From NCBI GenBank assembly GCA_028877005.1, contig JAGWPI010000220.1:1-9339 (forward strand): a stretch of DNA of 9,339 nucleotides, written 5' to 3'. The DNA is from Bacteroidota bacterium. Lineage in GTDB: Bacteria; Bacteroidota; Bacteroidia; Chitinophagales; Chitinophagaceae. How positions within the stretch are numbered: the first letter of the stretch is position 1; each line of letters starts with the position of its first letter. A program made the position numbers and the translations under genes. Below the pieces are notes generated by a model. That model was not told the origin of the DNA. It searched no databases and saw nothing but the letters and a program-made list of their open reading frames with translations. This document shows positions 1 to 6,200 of the stretch, in pieces.

Positions 1-459
1 AATAGCAGCACGCATGTATGTTTCCGCTTGTTTTAAATCGCCCTTTTGCATGGCCATCATGCCAAGTTGTAGTTTATTGGCTCCTTCTGCCTCAGGCAAA
101 GGGGCACCCAAATCGTTGCTTTTTTTCAGGTGTTTTTCAGCGGTATCAAAATCTTGGTTCATCATGGCTAAATTACCTTTAATGGTAAAATAGGTAGATC
201 GAACGGGTTTATATAAAAGATTAGGAAACCAAATGGTATTCAATATTTTTTCTACTTCCTCCACATTACCCTGCTCCATTGGGTCTTGAATTAAACGCAA
301 AGGGCCAATAAAGAAATGGGTAAAAATGGCAATTACACCCAATAAATACAATACAAATGCCGGCCAAAACCCACTGGTAATGGTTACTACTACTGCTAAA
401 ATTAGCGCTACAATACCCAACCAAAATCTATATTTAATAATCAGGTTATAAAATTTCAT
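1..459 (-). CDS. Membrane protein with a helical, TPR-like region; C-terminus beyond the window
   Basis: The frame is open from an ATG at 459 down to base 1, giving 153 residues of an edge-truncated protein that begins MKFYNLIIKYRFWLG. Two hydrophobic stretches, at about residues 13-30 and 33-53, look like a membrane hairpin. The remainder is soluble and helical. Two helix pairs, around residues 93-120 (with FDTAEKHLKKSNDLG) and 126-153 (with LQLGMMAMQKGDLKQAETYM), have the small-residue and Gly-Asp-turn spacing of tetratricopeptide repeats. TPR domains usually serve as protein-protein scaffolds, so an inner-membrane protein with a cytoplasmic or periplasmic repeat domain is a reasonable inference. 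The partner and role cannot be told. The start is supported by good -7 promoter matches just upstream (479-499). No neighbour suggests a pathway. Confidence 0.75.
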   Translation of the reverse strand, partial: MKFYNLIIKYRFWLGIVALILAVVVTITSGFWPAFVLYLLGVIAIFTHFFIGPLRLIQDPMEQGNVEEVEKILNTIWFPNLLYKPVRSTYFTIKGNLAMMNQDFDTAEKHLKKSNDLGAPLPEAEGANKLQLGMMAMQKGDLKQAETYMRAAI

Positions 460-478
460 ACTTTCTTTTTATGGGCTG

Positions 479-499
479 CAAAGATAGGGTGCAAAAGTA
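479..499 (-). promoter_or_regulatory. Candidate Bacteroidota promoter(s) for the TPR-like membrane protein
   Basis: Read on the minus strand, two exact matches to the Bacteroidota -7 element TAnnTTTG are present: TACTTTTG (499-492) and TATCTTTG (486-479). The first has TTTA (522-519) exactly 19 bases upstream, one base away from the -33 consensus TTTG. Transcription would start roughly 13-26 bases before the ATG at 459. The motif match is seen directly; its activity is inferred. Confidence 0.45.
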
Positions 500-537
500 C
501 AAAGCGTATGCCTGATTTTAAAGGCTTTGGGCGGTAG

Positions 538-1005
538 TTAAAACCTATCATCATTTACCTCTAACCAATTACCTTCTGTATCCTGCAGGTAAATTTGTTG
601 TACACCATCCTGTCTCTGGGTAATACCGTGTTGCTCTCCGGTCCAGCTTTGAAAGGGAACCCCTAGGTTACTTAAATGCGCTATAAAAGCTTTTAAATTG
701 GGTACACTAAAGCAAATATGCGTATTAATATCGTGGTTTGTAACAGATTTAGCTCCCTGAATTAAATGCAGTTGACTATGGGGGGCAATCCTATACCATA
801 CATGCCTTCCATCATGAAAAGGTTCGGGAATAGTGTCTAAATACATTACATCATGGTAAAAATCGGCTTGTTTCTGCAAATTATATACATACACAGCAAT
901 ATGGTTAAGGGTGGGGCGCATTTGTGCCATTGAATTTTTTTGCGCTGAAAGCGAAGTGCTGAGGCATATTAGTATGCTAAAAATGGGGAAGGCAAGCTGT
1001 TTCAT
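538..1005 (-). CDS. Exported VOC-family (glyoxalase / dioxygenase fold) protein
   Basis: The product has 155 residues. Residues 1-21 form a signal peptide with a hydrophobic core (AFPIFSILICLSTS) and a likely cleavage site SLSA|Q. After it comes one VOC domain of two beta-alpha-beta-beta-beta modules. The first opens with LNHIAVYVYNLQKQADFY (from about residue 33) and the second with NTHICFSVPNLKAFIAHL (from about 94). His35, His80, His96 and Glu149 fall where this family places its divalent-metal ligands, so a metal-dependent enzyme is likely. The family includes glyoxalase I, extradiol dioxygenases and fosfomycin-modifying enzymes; the substrate cannot be told. The motif TIPEPFHDGRHVWY (58-71) is shared, from memory, with other Bacteroidota VOC proteins. 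Met26 or Met29 could start a cytoplasmic form, but the ATG at 1005 gives a coherent signal peptide and is preferred. Confidence 0.85.
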   Translation of the reverse strand: MKQLAFPIFSILICLSTSLSAQKNSMAQMRPTLNHIAVYVYNLQKQADFYHDVMYLDTIPEPFHDGRHVWYRIAPHSQLHLIQGAKSVTNHDINTHICFSVPNLKAFIAHLSNLGVPFQSWTGEQHGITQRQDGVQQIYLQDTEGNWLEVNDDRF

Positions 1006-1213
1006 ACGGTTATTTTATGGGAAAGATACAGGTTTTAGGTGGTGCTAATGCCTTGCGGAAATTTGAACTGTTGTTTTAATGTATTTATAATTTTTTTCAG
1101 TAAGCCACTTTCAACAGCTTTGGGTGAATAGTTAATCATGCAATTATCCTAAAAATTAGCAGGCTCGTTATAGCTGCAAAATGGGTACTTAGCCCACCTT
1201 GCTATTGCCCAAA

Positions 1214-1251
1214 TTCGAGTCAACAGCGTTGCGCAACGCTATTGACTCGAA
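1214..1251. repeat. 38-base near-perfect inverted repeat (possible REP-like or mobile palindrome)
   Basis: Two 19-base arms meet with no spacer between 1232 and 1233. The central 16 bases, AGCGTTGCGCAACGCT (1225-1240), form a perfect palindrome. The only mismatch in the 38 bases is C1224 against A1241. In RNA from the minus strand this position becomes a U-G wobble pair, so the whole arm could pair apart from a short loop. The arms are GC-richer than their surroundings. No T-run follows on either strand, so it is not a standard terminator. It may be a repetitive extragenic palindrome, a small non-autonomous element or a protein-binding site. A single copy in this window cannot decide. Confidence 0.75.
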
Positions 1252-1382
1252 GCAGTATCGAATCTGGTACGAAGCAATTTCTATAAAATGGCATAGGAAA
1301 TCACCCAAAAGTAGTAGGGTAAATGCCCCCTCAATTTTTTACATAAACCGATTAATGAATAGGTAATTTAAGCATATTTTCA

Positions 1383-1413
1383 GTTGTTGTTGATTGTTTT
1401 ACCACTAACTTTC
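1383..1413 (+). promoter_or_regulatory. Candidate promoter for the C45-like lipoprotein gene
   Basis: GTTG (1383-1386) and TAACTTTC (1406-1413) are separated by 19 bases. Each is one base away from the Bacteroidota consensus TTTG-N19-TAnnTTTG. Transcription would start near 1420, about 14 bases before the ATG at 1434. A leader that short would leave no room for the TTG at 1428 to be a strong start. Confidence 0.35.
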
Positions 1414-1433
1414 CTTAACCAAAATAATTGCAC

Positions 1434-2843
1434 ATGAAATTAGCCATTGTATTATTGGGTTGGCTTTCGCTTGCGGCCTGCCACACTCAAACTGCACACT
1501 CCTATTTAGCAAAAGCCTCAAAAGAAAGAAAAAATGGATGGGTGTATGTGCATTTAACAGGTACGCCAACCGAAATAGGCTACCAACATGGCTATTTATT
1601 GGCTTCCGAAATTGATACGGCTATACAGTCTGTAGCTTATTATTTGGCACATGAAACCAAAAAAGATTGGAATTTTTACAGAAGCTGTGCCCAAAATTTT
1701 TTATGGAATAAATTAGACAGGGAATACAAAGACGAAATAAATGGCATAGTGGCCGGCTTGCACGATAAAGGATTACACTATGATAGCCTAGACCTAACGG
1801 CTTATAATGCAACAGAAGAACTGGCCTTTTACTATGTACCTCAATTAATGAATCAGGCACATTTGGGAAGCGGCAATAACAAGGCGCCGGGAAATTGCAG
1901 TGCTTTTATTGCAACCGGTAGTTATACCAAAGATGGTAAAATTGTTATGGGGCATAATAACTGGACCGAATATATCATTGGCCAACATTGGAATGTAATT
2001 GCAGATATAGTACCGGAAAAGGGTAATCATATATTGATGGATTGTATGCCCGGGTTTATTCATAGTGGTGATGATTTTGTTATTACCGACAAGGGAATAT
2101 TGATAACCGAAACTACCATTACCCAGTTTGTTGGATTTGATACATCCGGCATTCCCGAATTTGAAAGGGCAAGAAAAGTAGCGCAATATGCCAATAGCAT
2201 TGATGATGCCATTGCTATTTTTACCAAAGGCAATAATGGCGGCTATGCAAACGATTGGTTATTGGGCGATACTAAAACCAATGAGGTGGCTAAATTAGAG
2301 TTAGGGTTAAAAAATTACAGGGTATGGCGTAGTAAAGATACAGCCATGATTGGTTCTAATTTCCCTAGCGACCCAACACTCATTAAAGAGGAAACTACTT
2401 TTAATGTAAATGATGCTACTACCAGCCCCAATGCCCGTAAGCGTAGAATGGAACAATTGGTGCTTGTAGATATGAAGGGCAAATTAGATGCCGCTACCGG
2501 CCAACAAATTGAAGCCGACCATTATGATGCGTTGGATAATAGGACTGCTAATAATCGTTGTGTAATTTGTGGCCATATTGACGAAGATGCCAAAGGTTGT
2601 TCAGAATGGGATTTGGCACCTTATTACCCCATGGGGGCTGTTCAAGGCAAAGTAACCACTGCTGCATTGGCCAATAAAATGCAGTTTTGGGCACATATGG
2701 GGCACCCTTGCGGTGAAGATTTTATTGGCGAAAAATTTTATAAAGCGCATCCTGAATATGCCTGGCAATCAAAATATTTAAATGATATGAAAGCCTGGCC
2801 ATGGACGTTGTTTACGGCCACAACCGTTGCAAAAACGGAATAG
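1434..2843 (+). CDS. C45 / phospholipase B-like Ntn-hydrolase lipoprotein
   Basis: From the ATG at 1434 the product has 469 residues. An in-frame TTG at 1428 would add only two residues and is less likely. The N-terminus MKLAIVLLGWLSLAAC is a lipoprotein signal with lipobox LAAC and acylated Cys16, so the mature protein is membrane-anchored. A conserved GTPTEIGYQHGYLLA block (about 43-57) precedes the key GNCSAF motif. There, Cys155 (codon 1896-1898) fits the N-terminal nucleophile created by autocleavage in C45 acyltransferases and phospholipase B-like proteins. It is followed by IVMGHNNWTEY (about 170-180) and NNGGYANDWLLGD (about 267-279), both typical of the group, and a C-terminal KAWPWTLF. 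The family cleaves or forms amide or ester bonds; the substrate here is unknown. It stands alone, followed by a tRNA. Family confidence is good, reaction confidence low. Confidence 0.8.
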   Translation: MKLAIVLLGWLSLAACHTQTAHSYLAKASKERKNGWVYVHLTGTPTEIGYQHGYLLASEIDTAIQSVAYYLAHETKKDWNFYRSCAQNFLWNKLDREYKDEINGIVAGLHDKGLHYDSLDLTAYNATEELAFYYVPQLMNQAHLGSGNNKAPGNCSAFIATGSYTKDGKIVMGHNNWTEYIIGQHWNVIADIVPEKGNHILMDCMPGFIHSGDDFVITDKGILITETTITQFVGFDTSGIPEFERARKVAQYANSIDDAIAIFTKGNNGGYANDWLLGDTKTNEVAKLELGLKNYRVWRSKDTAMIGSNFPSDPTLIKEETTFNVNDATTSPNARKRRMEQLVLVDMKGKLDAATGQQIEADHYDALDNRTANNRCVICGHIDEDAKGCSEWDLAPYYPMGAVQGKVTTAALANKMQFWAHMGHPCGEDFIGEKFYKAHPEYAWQSKYLNDMKAWPWTLFTATTVAKTE

Positions 2844-2918
2844 TTAAGGCTATGCAGGCAGAAGAGCTGTAGGCTATATTTTCTCATGGGTTCCCCATCA
2901 AATATTGCAGGAAACGCC

Positions 2919-2926
2919 TACATTTG
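2919..2926 (+). promoter_or_regulatory. -7 promoter element of the tRNA-Arg gene
   Basis: TACATTTG matches the Bacteroidota -7 consensus TAnnTTTG exactly. It lies 30 bases before the tRNA, so transcription would start near 2933, about 24 bases upstream of the mature 5' end. No good TTTG is seen 19 bases upstream (CATC at 2896-2899). The position supports independent transcription of the tRNA rather than read-through from the lipoprotein gene. Confidence 0.45.
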
Positions 2927-2929
2927 TGG

Positions 2930-2958
2930 CCATTTTTAGGATGCAACCTAAAAAATGG
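2930..2958 (+). repeat. Inverted repeat abutting the tRNA 5' end
   Basis: CCATTTTTAGG (2930-2940) can pair with CCTAAAAAATGG (2947-2958) around the loop ATGCAA, an 11-pair stem with one bulged A. The right arm contains the first two bases of the mature tRNA. In the precursor this hairpin would compete with the tRNA acceptor stem. It has no T-run after it and is not a terminator. It may affect 5' processing by RNase P or be chance in AT-rich DNA. Confidence 0.4.
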
Positions 2959-3028
2959 TCTCATAGTTCAATGGATAGAATAGGAGTTTCCTAAACTCTA
3001 GATCCAAGTTCGATTCTTGGTGAGACCA
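2957..3028 (+). tRNA. tRNA-Arg (anticodon CCT)
   Basis: The 72 bases fold into a complete cloverleaf. The acceptor arm is GGTCTCA with TGAGACC (3021-3027) and discriminator A3028. The D stem is GTTC/GAAT (2966-2969 and 2978-2981). The anticodon stem GGAGT/ACTCT encloses loop TTCCTAA (2988-2994), with anticodon CCT at 2990-2992. The T arm is CCAAG-TTCGATT-CTTGG (3004-3020). CCT reads the arginine codon AGG. The CCA end is not encoded and would be added by nucleotidyltransferase. A -7 promoter element lies at 2919 and an intrinsic terminator at 3057-3079, so it is probably a single-gene transcript. No second copy of its 3' end was found in the window, so there is no sign of an element integrated here. 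Confidence 0.95.
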
Positions 3029-3056
3029 CTAGCATTTTTAATCAATTAATGGTACT

Positions 3057-3079
3057 GCAGCTTTTGCGCTGCTTTTTTT
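3057..3079 (+). terminator. Rho-independent terminator of the tRNA gene
   Basis: GCAGC (3057-3061) pairs with GCTGC (3068-3072) across a six-base loop, and seven T residues follow directly (3073-3079). It lies 28 bases after the tRNA, as expected for its transcript end. Confidence 0.8.
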
Positions 3080-3593
3080 GTGAAATTGTGTAGAAATAGC
3101 ATTTGCATATAGTACGCTCTGCTACATTAGCCTAATAATACCTCAAAAAAATATTTCTAAGCCTATTATTATACCGGTAAATATTTTTTCTGCCTCTACT
3201 GCCTAAGCATTCGTTATGTTTACCAAAACAATTCCCAATAATATTTCTATAGGGTGAAACAACGTTTAGTGCAACCGAGGCAATTATCAGTAATTCATTT
3301 TTTAATTACAGTGGTTTTAAAATTGCTGATTTCTAGCAAATTCAATGATCATCAGCTTGTTGTAAATATATCAACAATCAATTTTATGAAAATAAAGGGT
3401 TTCTCCCTCATAATTTTCTGCCATTAAACATAACTGCTATGCAGCAAGCGAATAATGTAGCTGTAGAGGAAGCATTCAATAAAAATCAATAAAATATATT
3501 ATGTAATTTATTTGAATGAGCTGTAATCGCTCATTTAATTTGAATATCAATAGGCAACCTGTTTTGTAGTTGCAACATTGAAATATATGTAGT

Positions 3594-3614
3594 AAAACCC
3601 CTAAAAGGGTTTTT
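3594..3614 (+). terminator. Terminator-like hairpin in the gap before the 82-residue gene
   Basis: AAAACCC (3594-3600) pairs with GGGTTTT (3607-3613) around CTAAAA, with five T residues in a row (3610-3614). No annotated gene lies immediately upstream, so it would end either read-through past the tRNA terminator or an unrecognised small RNA. The A-run on the left arm would let it act on the minus strand too. Confidence 0.45.
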
Positions 3615-3630
3615 GCTGCTTAGGATACTT

Positions 3631-3638
3631 TAGATTTG
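3631..3638 (+). promoter_or_regulatory. Candidate -7 element for the 82-residue gene
   Basis: TAGATTTG is an exact TAnnTTTG match directly after the terminator-like hairpin. Transcription would begin near 3645, leaving a leader of about 80 bases before the ATG at 3726. The nearest upstream TTTG (3612-3615) is only 15 bases away rather than 19. A second candidate, TTTG (3649-3652) with TACTTTTT (3670-3677), sits closer to the gene. Confidence 0.35.
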
Positions 3639-3725
3639 CCATTACTATTTTGAAAATAACCATTGTATTTACTTTTTAGAATCGGGATGCACAGTATTCA
3701 AATTCTTTAAAGCAATCAAAATCTT

Positions 3726-3974
3726 ATGACAACCATTACATTTCAGTTTAACGGCAAAAGCAATATTGCAAAAGTTACGGAATTAATATCTTATCCTAAT
3801 ACAGTGTATAAGGTAGAGGTACAGGAAGATGATATTGTAAAAGAGTTTGGCAGTACATTTTATTTTCCCAAAACCACTTTGCAAAAAATACAAATTCCAC
3901 CTTGCACCAAAAAAGAATTGGAATTATATGCAGCCATGCTTTTGGAAATATTTGATGAAGTGTTAAGGAACTAA
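3726..3974 (+). CDS. Small protein of unknown function (82 residues)
   Basis: I do not recognise this protein. It starts with ATG (MTTITFQFNGKSNIAKV) and has no signal peptide or membrane segment, so it is probably cytoplasmic. Residues 1-58 alternate polar and hydrophobic residues as beta strands do. They include an acidic QEDDIVKEFG stretch (33-42) followed by STFYFP (43-48). Residues 60-82 (CTKKELELYAAMLLEIFDEV and the end) look like one amphipathic helix. The composition is ordinary for this genome. It stands alone after a long non-coding gap and converges on the aldo/keto reductase gene, with 37 bases between the stops. A possible promoter at 3631 and a plausible protein-like pattern argue that it is real. 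Its function is open, and there is no evidence for a toxin-antitoxin partner beside it. Confidence 0.6.
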   Translation: MTTITFQFNGKSNIAKVTELISYPNTVYKVEVQEDDIVKEFGSTFYFPKTTLQKIQIPPCTKKELELYAAMLLEIFDEVLRN

Positions 3975-4011
3975 TACTGTATACAACCTTAATTGTAGGG
4001 CATGATAATTA

Positions 4012-4989
4012 TTAATGTCCTAATACTGTGTGGGGTTCATATAAAGTTTCTAATTGGTTTATTTCATCTGCTGATAATGTTACTTGCAATGCAGCCACTG
4101 CATCTTCTAAATGGCCCGGTTTGCTGGCGCCAATAATAGGTGCTGTAATATCGGGCTTACTAAGTACCCAAGCCAATGCAATTTGGGCAGGCGGTAATCC
4201 TCTTTTTTCCGCAATATTGTTTACAGCCTGGGCTATAACAAAATCACTATCTTTTTGGTATAATTTTTTGCCATACTCATCTGTTTGTGCCCGCAAGGTT
4301 TCATTTCTTTCTTTGCTTCTTTTTCCGGTTAATAAGCCTCTGGCCAAGGGCGACCAAGGTATAACCGCTATTTTTTGGTCGCGGCATAAAGGCAACATTT
4401 CTCTTTCCTCTTCTCTGTAAATTAAATTATAGTGTGGTTGCATGGAAACAAAGCGGGTCCATCCATGTATATCTGCCGTAAATAAAGCCTTGGCAAATTG
4501 CCAGGCAAACATAGAGGAAGCACCAATATAACGGGCTTTGCCTGCTTTTACAACATCATGCAATGCCTCCATGGTTTCTTCAATAGGGGTTTGATAATCC
4601 CAGCGATGAATTTGATACAAATCCACATAATCGGTTTGTAATCTTTTTAAGCTGGCATCAATAGAGTGAAGAATGTGTTTGCGAGAGAGGCCGCCATCAT
4701 TCGGATCGGCACTCATGGGGTTAAATACCTTGGTTGCAATGACCACTTCATGACGTTTGGCAAACATTTTTAATGCATTACCCAGAACAGTTTCACTGGC
4801 GCCATAAGAATAAATATCTGCCGTATCAAAAAAATTAATACCCAACGCTAACGCCTTTTTAATAAAGGGTATACTCTCTGCTTCATTTAAAGCCCAAGGC
4901 CAACGCTCATTTGGATGGCCATAAGTCATTGTACCTAAACAAATTTTTGACACCTTTAAACCTGTATTACCAAAACGAACATATTGCAT
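4012..4989 (-). CDS. Aldo/keto reductase
   Basis: The 325-residue protein has the full-length NADPH-dependent aldo/keto reductase fold, an (alpha/beta)8 barrel of the cytoplasm that reduces aldehydes or ketones to alcohols. It opens with the family pattern RFGNTGLKVSKICLGTMTYG (5-24). The catalytic tetrad is visible: Asp55 and Tyr60 in FFDTADIYSYG, Lys87 in VIATKV and His128 in QIHRWD. The cofactor phosphate-binding region is PIIGASKPGHLEDAVAAL (284-301). The sequence resembles the YajO-like / AKR11-13 type rather than classical aldose reductases, but the substrate cannot be assigned. It lies 143 bases downstream of the methyltransferase gene on the same strand. A near-consensus -7 element (TAACTTTA, 5061-5054) and a hairpin lie between them, so separate transcription is possible. 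Confidence 0.93.
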   Translation of the reverse strand: MQYVRFGNTGLKVSKICLGTMTYGHPNERWPWALNEAESIPFIKKALALGINFFDTADIYSYGASETVLGNALKMFAKRHEVVIATKVFNPMSADPNDGGLSRKHILHSIDASLKRLQTDYVDLYQIHRWDYQTPIEETMEALHDVVKAGKARYIGASSMFAWQFAKALFTADIHGWTRFVSMQPHYNLIYREEEREMLPLCRDQKIAVIPWSPLARGLLTGKRSKERNETLRAQTDEYGKKLYQKDSDFVIAQAVNNIAEKRGLPPAQIALAWVLSKPDITAPIIGASKPGHLEDAVAALQVTLSADEINQLETLYEPHTVLGH

Positions 4990-5073
4990 ATCAATTATAT
5001 TTTATGTGGCTAAACGGCCTTTTTCGCCCCCATCCATATTTTTTACCGGAATATAAAGTTAGGCATCTGCTAA

Positions 5074-5092
5074 CACAAAAAATGGTTTTGTG
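5074..5092. repeat. Hairpin between the methyltransferase and aldo/keto reductase genes
   Basis: CACAAAA (5074-5080) and TTTTGTG (5086-5092) form a perfect seven-pair inverted repeat around AATGG. On the minus strand it lies after the methyltransferase stop, within a T-rich stretch. It could weakly terminate that transcript before the reductase promoter region. There is no clean T-run after the stem, so this is tentative. Confidence 0.35.
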
Positions 5093-5132
5093 CCCATAAA
5101 ATAGGTTTAAAAAAATGCAGTGAAGGCAGACT

Positions 5133-5981
5133 TTATTTTGTACCACTAATCACCCAAGCACTGGTATGAATCATAACGGCATTTGGCGTATATTTTTGGT
5201 GCAGTTGTGCAATAACTTCTGATTTAATGGTTTGGTATAAATCAGCATCTGCCTTGTTGAGTGCGGCTGCAAAAGGAGCTGCAATTTCTGTCATCATGTT
5301 CCAAAATACTTCAGCAGTGCCGCAATGTATAACACTATTGATGGCTGTTTCAATACCATTTTTTAAACCTGCATTCTGTAATAGTTGCAATAGTAGGCCC
5401 TGTTGTGCACAGCGAAACATACCCGGTGCTTCCGGCTTAGGTGGTGGTGAAGGCATATATTGTTGAATGGTATTGGCTATTATTGTAACCCAACTATTTT
5501 TTTCAGGCATACCCCATACTGTGGTGGTTAATTTTCCACCTGGTTTTAATACACGCAACATTTCAGCAGCAGCCAATTGCATATCCGGAAAAAACATAAA
5601 TCCAAAACGGCAGGTAACAGCATCAAATGTAAGGTTGGCAAAAGGCAACTCGCATACGTCGCATACCACTGTTTCCACATTGTGTATGCCTCTTTTCTGG
5701 GCTTTTTCCAGAGCTACTTCCAACATTTTTTCAGAAAGATCTGTCATTACTACTTTCCCATTTGTTAACTGTTCTGCAATGGTTAAAGCAGGTTCGCCGG
5801 TACCTGCTGCAATATCTAATATTATTGATTGATGGAGGGGTTGCAAATAACGAAGCATAGCATTGCCCATAGGTTGCAGAAAATCCATGGTTAAAGTATC
5901 CCACTTCTTCCAACCCGGTGAAAATTGGTTCCAGGATGCCTTTTGATTGTCGCGAATTTCTACTAAGTGTTGTTCCATCAT
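5133..5981 (-). CDS. Class I SAM-dependent methyltransferase (UbiE/methyltransferase-11 type)
   Basis: The protein has 282 residues and starts MMEQHLVEIRDNQKASWNQF; the second Met is an equally good start. It is a cytoplasmic Rossmann-fold methyltransferase. Motif I is LDIAAGTGEPAL (55-66), which binds S-adenosylmethionine. Asp81 in MTDLSEKML (79-87) would hold the ribose hydroxyls. CDVCELPF (107-114) contacts the adenine region, and LRVLKPGGKL (142-151) is the usual post-core turn. The domain resembles UbiE-like and Methyltransf_11 proteins, which act on quinones or small molecules. The C-terminal 120 residues, with proline-rich YMPSPPPKPEAPG (175-187), would set the substrate, which I cannot identify. 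It is longer than a typical UbiE. It diverges from a second methyltransferase across a 219-base spacer. Confidence 0.9.
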   Translation of the reverse strand: MMEQHLVEIRDNQKASWNQFSPGWKKWDTLTMDFLQPMGNAMLRYLQPLHQSIILDIAAGTGEPALTIAEQLTNGKVVMTDLSEKMLEVALEKAQKRGIHNVETVVCDVCELPFANLTFDAVTCRFGFMFFPDMQLAAAEMLRVLKPGGKLTTTVWGMPEKNSWVTIIANTIQQYMPSPPPKPEAPGMFRCAQQGLLLQLLQNAGLKNGIETAINSVIHCGTAEVFWNMMTEIAAPFAAALNKADADLYQTIKSEVIAQLHQKYTPNAVMIHTSAWVISGTK

Positions 5982-6104
5982 TAACTCATTTTTTGTTTAA
6001 AAAAAGTTGGAGAGGGATAAAGTATTGAATTGAATTTTTAAAAGGAAATAGGAAGAGAAATGATTAGGAAAGAACAAAAATGTAAACTGCTTGTTATATA
6101 TAGT

Positions 6105-6112
6105 TAGCTTTG
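6105..6112 (+). promoter_or_regulatory. -7 promoter element upstream of the second methyltransferase
   Basis: TAGCTTTG is an exact TAnnTTTG match. It would start transcription near 6119, about 80 bases before the ATG at 6201. The position 19 bases upstream reads GTAA rather than TTTG, so only the -7 half is supported. The 219-base spacer it sits in separates two divergent methyltransferase genes and shows nothing else clear. Confidence 0.4.
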
Positions 6113-6200
6113 CAAATACAGATAGGTAAAATAAAAAACGTTTTTGAAACGACAAAGCATCTCAACCTTTTTTTCTTAAAAAGCCCTTAATTTATAACAA

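Larger units (their letters stand above)
1006..1433. other. Non-coding gap between divergent genes, containing a long palindrome
   Basis: This 428-base spacer separates the VOC gene (minus) from the C45-like lipoprotein gene (plus). I find no convincing reading frame in it. It holds the 38-base palindrome at 1214-1251 and a candidate promoter for the downstream gene near 1383-1413. A partial -7 match for the VOC gene lies at 1028-1021 (TATCTTTC on the minus strand). The sequence around the palindrome (about 1172-1285) has further weaker mirror similarity: TTGCT and AAATTCGA on the left against GATTCGA and AGCAA on the complement of the right side. This suggests that the palindrome is the core of an element of roughly 100 bases. 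Confidence 0.6.
3080..3725. other. AT-rich intergenic region with several hairpins, no recognisable gene
   Basis: These roughly 650 bases contain only very short open frames, such as 13 codons at 3387 and 17 codons at 3439, and none is convincing. Inverted repeats are frequent: GTAATT/AATTAC (3290-3309), TTGTTG/CAACAA (3357-3377), AATGAGC/GCTCATT (3515-3535), GCAAC/GTTGC (3554-3573) and the terminator-like AAAACCC/GGGTTTT (3594-3613). The last three follow one another closely and end in a T-run, which could be the 3' half of an untranslated RNA. An exact -7 promoter element for the next gene follows at 3631. I see no insertion sequence, tandem array or pseudogene that I could name. Confidence 0.5.

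Noticed and set aside
1428..1433. TTG at 1428 as the start of the lipoprotein gene
   Set aside because: The ATG six bases later gives the same signal peptide with a standard start codon, and the candidate promoter leaves almost no leader before the TTG.
1845..2186. Long minus-strand open frame inside the C45-like gene
   Set aside because: It lies wholly inside a gene with clear family motifs and a lipoprotein signal. Its own translation shows no recognisable domain.
3439..3492. A 17-codon open frame beginning MQQANNVAVEEAFNKNQ
   Set aside because: It is too short, has no supporting promoter or neighbour, and such frames are expected by chance in AT-rich DNA.
2957..3725. Possible integrated element using the tRNA-Arg gene as attachment site
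   Set aside because: No integrase and no repeated tRNA 3' end were found downstream within the window, and the tRNA is followed by its own terminator.
3971..4029. Ten-base direct repeat CTAATACTGT at 3971-3980 and 4020-4029, flanking the convergent stop codons
   Set aside because: It is short and AT-rich, and each copy overlaps a coding end. There is nothing mobile between the copies, so chance is the simplest explanation.
4028..4420. Plus-strand open frame of 130 codons opposite the aldo/keto reductase
   Set aside because: It is the antisense of a gene whose catalytic residues are all identifiable. The serine/alanine-rich translation is typical of a reverse-frame artefact.
5058..5074. Inverted repeat GTTAG/CTAAC upstream of the aldo/keto reductase
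   Set aside because: It has only five pairs in AT-rich DNA and overlaps a possible promoter, so it is not distinguishable from chance.
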